A stretch of 64,000 nt of DNA from Zantedeschia hybrid cultivar (lineage: Eukaryota; Streptophyta; Magnoliopsida; Alismatales; Araceae), in NCBI GenBank assembly GCA_030544215.1, contig JARZZO010000009.1, positions 56,353,129 to 56,417,128 of the forward strand, in the 5' to 3' direction. The position numbers and the translations under genes were made by a program. Positions 57,893-64,000 of the stretch are shown here, one piece after another (the stretch's first letter is position 1; each line of letters begins with the position of its first letter). The notes under the pieces were generated by a model that saw only the letters and a list, made by a program, of their open reading frames with translations, searched no databases and was not told the DNA's origin.

Positions 57893-59338
57893 GAGGTTGG
57901 TAGAGCTGTATTGGCCAGCTTGATTGTGAGACTAGCAGTGTACCATTCAGTGATTGAGGCTCAAAGGGCAGATGCAGTGTAACCACATATTCTTCAGATC
58001 TCAGAGGTGGAGCTATGAGACAATGGCACAGTTAAGTTTCGAGGCAAACTTTATATTCCAATAGAGGAGGAGGTGCGCAAGAGTGTTCTGGATGAGGCAC
58101 ACCATTCTAGATATGCTGTGCATCTCGGACCTACCAAGATGTACCATTGTCTGAGGAAGCACTTTTGGCAGCTAAGAATGAAGAAGGATATAGCTGAGTA
58201 CGTGCCGAGGTGCCTGGTTTGTCAGCAGGTGAAGGTAGAACATCAGAGGCTAGGAGGTTTGTTGCAGCTTTTGCTGATTCCAAAGTGGAAATTGGAGCAT
58301 GTGACTATGGATTTTGTGATGGGATTGCCCGTGACACCCAGTAGGAGAGACGTGATTAAGGTGATTGTTGATCAATTGACTAAGTCAGCTAACTTTCTAG
58401 CTATTAGGAAGGAGTGGTCAGTCGGAAAGTTGGCTAGACTGTTTGTGGACCGGATCGTATCTCTGCACGCGTTGCCTTTATCTATTGTGTCAGACTGGGA
58501 TCTGAGGTTCACCTCAAGGATTTGGAGGAGTTTCTAGAAGGCTTTGGGTAACCAGTTGGCTTTCAACTCGGCTTACCACCCTGAGATTGGTGGACAGTCA
58601 GAGAGGACTATTCAGACGCTAGATGATATGTTGAGGGCTTGTTGTTTGGAATGGGAAAGTTCTTGGGAGCGACACTTGCCTACTGTGGAGTTTATATACA
58701 ACAATAGTTATCATTCCAGTATCGGCATGGCGCCGTATGAAGTATTGTATAGAAGACCGTGCCGATCTCCACTGAATTGGTTCGAAATTGGTGAGAGGCA
58801 GATGGTGGGGCCAAAGATGGTATAACAGTGTGCAGAGGTCGCTAGAGTAGTGAAGTAGAGGTTGACTGTAGCTCAATACAACCAAAAGAGTTATACTGAT
58901 GTTCGCAGGAGACCACTTGAGTTTGAGATTGGGGATCACATGTTTCTTCGAGTCTTACCCTCCAAGGTTGTGATGAGATTTGGGAAGCTAGGCAAACTAA
59001 GCCCACGATTTATTGGGCCTTTTCCCATTCTTGCTCGAGTTGGAGAGATAGTGTATCAGCTAGCCTTGCCACCCAGTCTTGCGTGAGTCCACGATGTATT
59101 CCATGTATCGATGTTGAGGAAGTATGTGTAGGATCCATCTCACATCTTGGACTTTTCAGAACTGAAAGTCTCGGAGAACTTGTCATTTCCAGAGTACCTA
59201 GTGCGCGTTGCAAATCGTAGGAAGGAGGTCCTCCGGAACAAGGTTGTTTCCCTAGTGAAGGTTATTTGGCAGCATCGCTCCTGAGGCGAAGTGACTTGGA
59301 AGCAAGAAGATGACATGCGAGAGTAGTTTTCCTACCTT
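57893..59338 (+). pseudogene. pol: Tek-1 integrase with chromodomain-like tail
   Basis: The zinc-binding part (HHSRYAVH ... CLVC, about 58090-58230) is followed by the DDE core: VTMDFVMGLPV, SIVSDWDLRF and GGQSERTIQTLDDMLRAC. The C-terminal part has RRPLEFEIGDHMFLRV, PRFIGPFPIL and YQLALPPSL. The last segment (about 59200-59338) reads RRKEVLRNKVVSLVKVIWQH, the chromodomain-like tail of Tekay elements, which is thought to steer integration to heterochromatin. Stops occur at about 58535, 58823, 59084 and later. Confidence 0.88.
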
Positions 59339-59423
59339 TTTTAGTAAGTTATCTTTAAGCATATAGAGTCTTTTTCCTTTGCCGCTACTTCAGTTGCAAT
59401 AATTTCGGAGACAAAATTTTCTT

Positions 59424-59435
59424 AAGGGGGGAGGA
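59424..59435 (+). promoter_or_regulatory. Polypurine tract of Tek-1
   Basis: AAGGGGGGAGGA directly precedes the 3' LTR start TGTAAAGAC at 59436. Confidence 0.88.
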
Positions 59436-61508
59436 TGTAAAGACTAAGGTTTCTGATTCAATTATCGGGTCGGTTTTGGTGTTGGATCCCCAGGGTTAGG
59501 CCTTTGTGAGCTTGGGGTATGGGCTTTTAATCGCGTTGAACTGGCGAGACGCGCTTTTGAAAGGCGTCGACCGTGGGCGACGCGATTTAGGAGCCATGTA
59601 GGTGTACAATATAGTCGGGCGTTAGGGAGCGTATGTAAGGCCCCGATCTTGTCATATGAATGGTGTCGTGCATGGTCGATGTGATTCAGACATCTGTCAG
59701 TGTTCGACCCCTATCATGTCGTCTGAACCGCGTCGTCCCTCGGTGGGGGTTGACGACCCGAGCCATCCTTCCTTTCTCCCTCCTTTCTCTCATTCTCTCT
59801 TTATCACTCTCTCTCTTCCCTCTCTCCATCTCTCCGATCCCTTTTCTCCCTCTTCCTCTTCCACCACTCCATTCCCCCTCTACAACCTCTCACCAGTTCC
59901 ACCACCATCACCACAGCGGCTTCTTCACTCTCCATATGGTGGTCAACGTCTTGGTGGAGTGACGGCGTCCATAGCGGTACCGGCGGCGATTTACAGTGTG
60001 GCGGCTCGGCAATGAGGAGCTAGGATGAGTTTAAGTAACTGGTAGGGTGACGATCCTCACATGTATCTCGAATGTTTTAACCTATGATTTCTGCTTTAGA
60101 GCATGCTATGTATGTGTGGAGATTTTACGTAGAAATGAGTATGTTTAGGGGTTTTTTTATTGAAATGGGTGTTTTTGAAAATGGGAATAGCATGTTTATT
60201 GCGGTTCCTAGATTTTCCCCTATCTCAATATTGTGCTTTTCATGCGTTTTGGGGGAGGGGACCGAGGCTCGGTGGAGATCTGAGGGGAGCTCAGTTTCGG
60301 ATGTAAAATGCATCCACTCAGGACGATGAGATTTGTAAATAGCATCGGCCTGAGTCGATGTGATTTACGGCCCATACCCCTAAGTCCTGAGGCTAGAGAG
60401 TGGGATAAGACGCTGAATGACGTCGACCATAGTCGACGCTATTCAGGCCAGTGCCCTAGGGTCCTGAGGCCTGAGAGTGAGGAGAACCAGTTATAAGGCC
60501 TTGAATGGCGTTGAGTTGAGTCGACGCGATTCAAGATAGAGCCCCATATTTCATGCATTGTAATATGTGTGATTATTATATATTATGTCAATTAGATTCT
60601 TGTATATTGTTATATGATCATGTTAAATGCATGCTTGAAATCATAAATTGGGGCAGAGATTTCCATGTGATCGAAATCGCATTGTGTTGTGTTTATGCAA
60701 CCGTAGACGTTGAGTAACAGTTGTTAGCGCTTGACATCTTGTGTCAGTGTGGGAATGACACCGTGTCGGTGTAGGAGTGACAAGGTGGCGCCTAGGAGGC
60801 GAGGGTTATCTAGTGTATCATGGGGTAATAGATAGTACCAGTGTAGGAGTGGTACACTTCAGAGTGTCATTCGTAGTTGGGAGGAGGTAGAACCACCTAG
60901 AGCTAAACAGGCCGGAGTAGCCAGTGCCTTATCCGAGGGGTTTTTGTTCCATCCCAATGGGTCGGTGTTTTCCCTGGTTGACTTGGCAACTTTTTTTGTG
61001 TTTCTTACGATAGACGTGTGATTTAATTATCATTTTAATTGCACATATCTTGTCTATATATCCTTGTTATGTTGCGACTGTGTGTGCATATATGGGAGGT
61101 GGGGATTGAGGGATCTCTGCTGAGTCCATTCTAATGTGACTCACTCCCTGTGGTTTCAAGTGAGGGTTCTCGACAGGCGTAGCGGTTGTGGGGTTCTATC
61201 TTCATTTGCGTGCTAGTAGCCACCGTTCTGAGGTATGCCCCGATGTAGTTGTACCTTTTTAATTCTAGCCTGTATATATAATTATTTCATTTTAGTTGTA
61301 GACTATGCAATTTTTTGCTGAACCGAGTCGTACTGTAATAACTTTTAATTCATATACTGCTTTACAGTTCGATGTTGTGTGGAATGTTTAGCTTAGTTTA
61401 TCATTTATTTCCCAGACTTATTTGAGATCCTGGTTTGGCTCTTAATTTTAATGATTCGGTACCCATTTAGTACTTGAATCCCTAATTATAGGGTGGTGGG
61501 TCGTTACA
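59436..61508 (+). repeat. Tek-1 3' LTR
   Basis: 2,073 bp, starting TGTAAAGACTAAGG and ending GGTCGTTACA. It is the fullest Tek-1 LTR. GCGTC modules lie at 59525-59592 (pair), 59656-59690, 59721-59758 (weak), 60303-60369 (pair), 60411-60449 and 60499-60538. A CT-rich stretch (59770-59890) precedes a transcribed-looking region. Confidence 0.92.
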
Positions 61509-61779
61509 AGGGTGCACCACGCCAAGCAGCTAGAAGGCAGCATAGGCAAGGCGAAGCGATAGGCACAATGGAGCAGAGTGCATGTGGCCCAGTGGTGTGC
61601 GCTCGTGTGGCGCATATGAGGCATATGGCAGCGGTGAAGGCAGGAGTGGCATCGCAGGGCGATGTGTGGAGGGTTGCCGCTGTCGGGTGACGATGCTCGG
61701 GGGCTGCAAACTCGGCATGCTTGGCACATGGAGTAGGAGGCAGCGACTTCAAGCGGCGCATACGAGGGAAGAGAGACAT

Positions 61780-62230
61780 GGAGAGATAGTGGGAGAGTGA
61801 GAGAGGAACAAAGAAAGAAAGAGAGAGAGAGATAGAGAGAAACATGGGGAGAGAAAGAGAAAAGGAGGGATAGAAAGAGAGTGTAAAAGAGATAGAGGGA
61901 GAGAGAAAGTGAAGGTCAGAGGAAGAAGTGAGAGAGAGATAAGGAGAGAGGAAGTGAGAGAGAAGTAGCGAGAGAAGAAGAAGAAGAAGAAGAGAGAGGG
62001 GAGAAGAGAGGAGGGCTCGGCCAAGAAGAAGTGAGAGAAGAGAGAAGAAAGAGAAGGAAAAGAAGAGAGAGGGGAGGACAAAGAATAGAAGAGAGAGAGG
62101 ATAGAAGAAGAAGAAGAAGGGGGAGAGAGAGAAAAGAAGGGTGTAATTGTGGGGGTTTTTAAGAGAGAATGGGAGAGAGAAAAGGAAAGAGAGAGAGAAA
62201 AGGAAGGCGGGAGAGAGAGAAGGGAGCTGT
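61780..62230 (+). repeat. GA-rich low-complexity tract in Ath-C LTR
   Basis: About 450 bp of almost pure purine (GAGA, AGAAGA) on the plus strand, i.e. CT-rich in LTR orientation. The Ath-A LTR has a comparable tract at the same relative place after the tRNA-like segment. Long ORFs called here are artefacts. Confidence 0.9.
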
Positions 62231-62344
62231 CGGCCACCTTTGACTTTGCTTGGATCAGGACAGGACTCCTCTAGGGCATCCTTTTGCATGCAGATTGTCC
62301 GTCTTGCCCCTCTTTTAATCAGTAGAAAAAAGAAATTATATTTG

Positions 62345-62410
62345 CCGAGATTTGAATCATGGCCACTCCGATGACGGCCAAGTGGTCCAACCAATTGAGC
62401 GACAACCTTT
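62345..62410 (-). ncRNA. tRNA-like segment with A and B boxes in Ath-C LTR
   Basis: On the minus strand, TCGCTCAATTGG (A box, 62402-62391) and TGATTCAAATC (B box, 62358-62348) begin 44 bp apart, matching canonical tRNA geometry. CACTT...GGAGTG between them can pair like an anticodon stem. It follows the phrase GCAGGACATG, as in Ath-A. Likely a tRNA or tRNA-derived SINE relic captured in the LTR; expression is unknown. Confidence 0.55.
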
Positions 62411-62698
62411 TCATGTCCTGCACAAATAGAAAAGTCAAGATGAAGTCATTGCAAAGAATACCTTTCAACCCTCAAAAATTGCCGTAAAGTGGTCCTTGCT
62501 GACACCGAAATTTACGCAAATGTACTGATACATAATTTTTCACATGAAATGACGACGTTTTTTACTTGAATTTTAACAAAATTAGTATCGTTGGAAATAG
62601 AACTGAATTATCTATCATTCCATATGATTTTTCACATAAAATCATGAGTGTGAAGTACAAATTTACTCAGCTAATGCCCAAAATATATGTAATAATCA

Positions 62699-64000
62699 GC
62701 CACCACCACCCCAGATGATCCTCGAGGTAAGAGACCCATCACAATTAAGAGTGTAACCTAAGGGTGAGTGCTTCCAATGGATGATAGAGCAAAACTTGTC
62801 CGTGACCTATGATTGAAAAGAAACTCTTGAGACCAGCAAGAAGCTGATTCTTTGGATGAGTACTCATCTTGGGCTTCCCCGGGCAAGCCTGAATGCTCTT
62901 CCTAACCCTGGGAAGAGAATGCTGAATAGAAATGTTAGGATCACCATGGAACCTTGCATTGCAAATTTTCCAGATATGCCAGCTAATTAGGAGTTGAAGA
63001 TAAGCAAAAACCTAAGCAAGATCAGTACACTGGGGAGCAAATTTTTGCCAGAAGCGGAACAAATGAGAGATGCCGTGGCGATCCCCTGTTATACCAATAC
63101 CATTCTCAATACAATACCAAAGAGACATCGCCAAATCACTGCTGAGAAAAAGATGCAAGGCATTTTCAGACTTAGGAGACACACAACACAAGCACCTAGC
63201 TAGAACACCCTACTATACCAATCTATTGTAAGTTGCGATCAGTGGGGAGTCTTTCCAGGACAATTCTCCAGGTGAGAAAAGAATCATGCCAAATGCTCTT
63301 AAGAATATCGTTTATCGAAGCACGAGAGCAAATATCACTCCATGCACTGAACGTCGTAAAATTAAGTTCATGAAGATAAGGGGCCGGCGCCAACAGAAGC
63401 AATGTGCACCTTCACCTTGGTAGACATAAGAATTGCACAAATAAGATTGAACCTGAGAGGGTAGAAAGTAAAGACCATCAAAATCGATGAGATTACTTAA
63501 AAAAGCATCCTTAATGGATAAAGACTTAGAAGACATGCATCGCCAGTGAGCATCTTCTATGAGATACCTCAACGTGCCCCAACTAGTCCACGGCTCACAC
63601 CCGAAAGAACATGCTTAATCAGAACCATTCGCCAACCATAGGAAAGATAAACACAAGTCCAACCAAGAATCTTTTGGCGAGTATTGTCAATGAAACCCTT
63701 GAATGAAGCGGCCCTCGGACGCCCATAGTAGAGAGTAACAACACCTAGGTATGTAGTGGGCAAAGGTTTGTGCATAATACCAGTGGTATTGTAAATATCT
63801 TCTATAAAGCTGGTGTCCACACTAGGATGGGTAAAAAAAGAGCTTTTAGCAATGTTGACCAGCTGAGGTGAAGCCATTTCATATCTCTTCATGAACCGCA
63901 TCAATTTCTCGAGGGTGATTTTGCTGCCGTTGGAGAAAATTAAGGTGTCATCCGCAAATAACAAGTGAGAAACAATAGGGCACTCTCTAGGGACAACATA
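62699..64000 (-). pseudogene. LINE (non-LTR) reverse transcriptase, C-terminal part
   Basis: Read from 64000 leftwards, the sequence gives the RT palm motif LLFADDTLIFSNGSK (about 63945-63980). The segment IAKSSFFTHPSV, a YLGV block, a GWTCVYLSYGWRMVLIKHVL stretch and a zf-RVT-like region around 63250-63570 follow. These are typical of plant L1-type LINE ORF2. Frameshifts and stops accumulate to the left. It is the target into which Ath-C inserted at 62699. Confidence 0.82.

Larger units (their letters stand above)
47342..61508 (+). mobile_element. Tek-1: Tekay-type chromodomain Ty3/gypsy element
   Basis: A 5' LTR (47342-50729, itself containing a solo LTR), a tRNA-Met primer site, gag, protease, RT, RNase H, integrase with a chromodomain-like tail, a polypurine tract and a 3' LTR (59436-61508) all lie on one strand. 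Flanks are cgggc and agggt, an imperfect TSD. Domain order and the tail fit the Tekay/Del branch. Stops, frameshifts and a 4-kb insertion in the pol region make it inactive. It sits in the Ath-C LTR. Confidence 0.9.
46715..62698 (-). repeat. Ath-C 5' LTR, split by Tek-1
   Basis: Two pieces, 46715-47341 and 61509-62698, make an LTR of about 1.8 kb. On the minus strand it starts TGATTATTACATATAT at 62698 and ends CATGCATATCA at 46715. It carries the tRNA-like segment at 62345-62410 and a long purine-rich tract on the plus strand (61780-62230). The right flank, gccac (62699-62703), would be the TSD; the other copy is outside the window. Confidence 0.8.

Noticed and set aside
61504..62394. 296-residue minus-strand ORF rich in Ser, Leu and Phe
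   Set aside because: Product of a 450-bp purine tract in an LTR; no domain.

Overview
The window is plant (angiosperm) nuclear heterochromatin. Apart from a LINE fragment at the right edge, nearly everything I could assign belongs to LTR retrotransposons nested inside one another. The plant-specific clues are Athila, Tat and Tekay Ty3/gypsy lineages with tRNA-Asp or tRNA-Met primer sites, a Tat element with a second RNase H, plant mobile domain (PMD) genes, and methylation-type C-to-T decay. I see no convincing single-copy host gene, rRNA gene, functional tRNA gene or CRISPR array, and I cannot name the species.

Left part (1-27121): a plus-strand Tat-lineage element (Tat-1) is the host. Its reverse transcriptase is split by a complete Athila-like element (Ath-A, 668-15089, TSD gctag). 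A minus-strand LTR of the same family (1-547) abuts the same gene 120 bp upstream. Inside the gag of Ath-A sits a minus-strand solo LTR (5001-7575, TSD aaccg) of the Tekay family found again at 47-61 kb. Tat-1 pol resumes at 15090 and ends at 18242. It is followed by a short tandem-repeat tract and two antisense genes: a seven-exon PMD gene with a coiled-coil tail (19465-22310) and a two-exon DUF7745-like gene (22973-24339). The probable Tat-1 3' LTR (about 24812-27121, TATA box near 26324) comes next.

Middle and right part (27122-62698): the host here is a truncated minus-strand Athila-like element (Ath-C), itself inserted in a minus-strand LINE (62699-64000). Ath-C carries a minus-strand Copia LTR (27687-44949). 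That LTR was hit by a plus-strand Copia composite (27941-43893, TSD ggatc), whose own 5' LTR was hit by a small minus-strand Athila-like derivative with only gag and protease (Ath-B, 28778-34661). The 5' LTR of Ath-C was hit by a plus-strand Tekay-type chromodomain element (Tek-1, 47342-61508). Tek-1 in turn holds a solo LTR of its own family (47955-49847, TSD aaatg) and a 4-kb solo-LTR-like insertion (53388-57419).

The most unusual signal is a short inverted-repeat module of about 33 bp: two arms around a GCGTC/GACGC core flank about 10 variable bases. It occurs more than 40 times and often in tandem pairs. It is found in all Tekay-family LTRs here and also, unexpectedly, in the unrelated Tat-1 element, around the two antisense genes and in its LTR. 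Other signals worth following are a tRNA-like A-box/B-box module inside the Athila-type LTRs, a leader block conserved across three diverged Athila families, and a duplicated polypurine tract. All coding regions are broken by stops, frameshifts or deletions, so I expect no autonomous element here. Gene interplay is limited to retrotransposon gag/pol functions plus the two antisense cargo genes.
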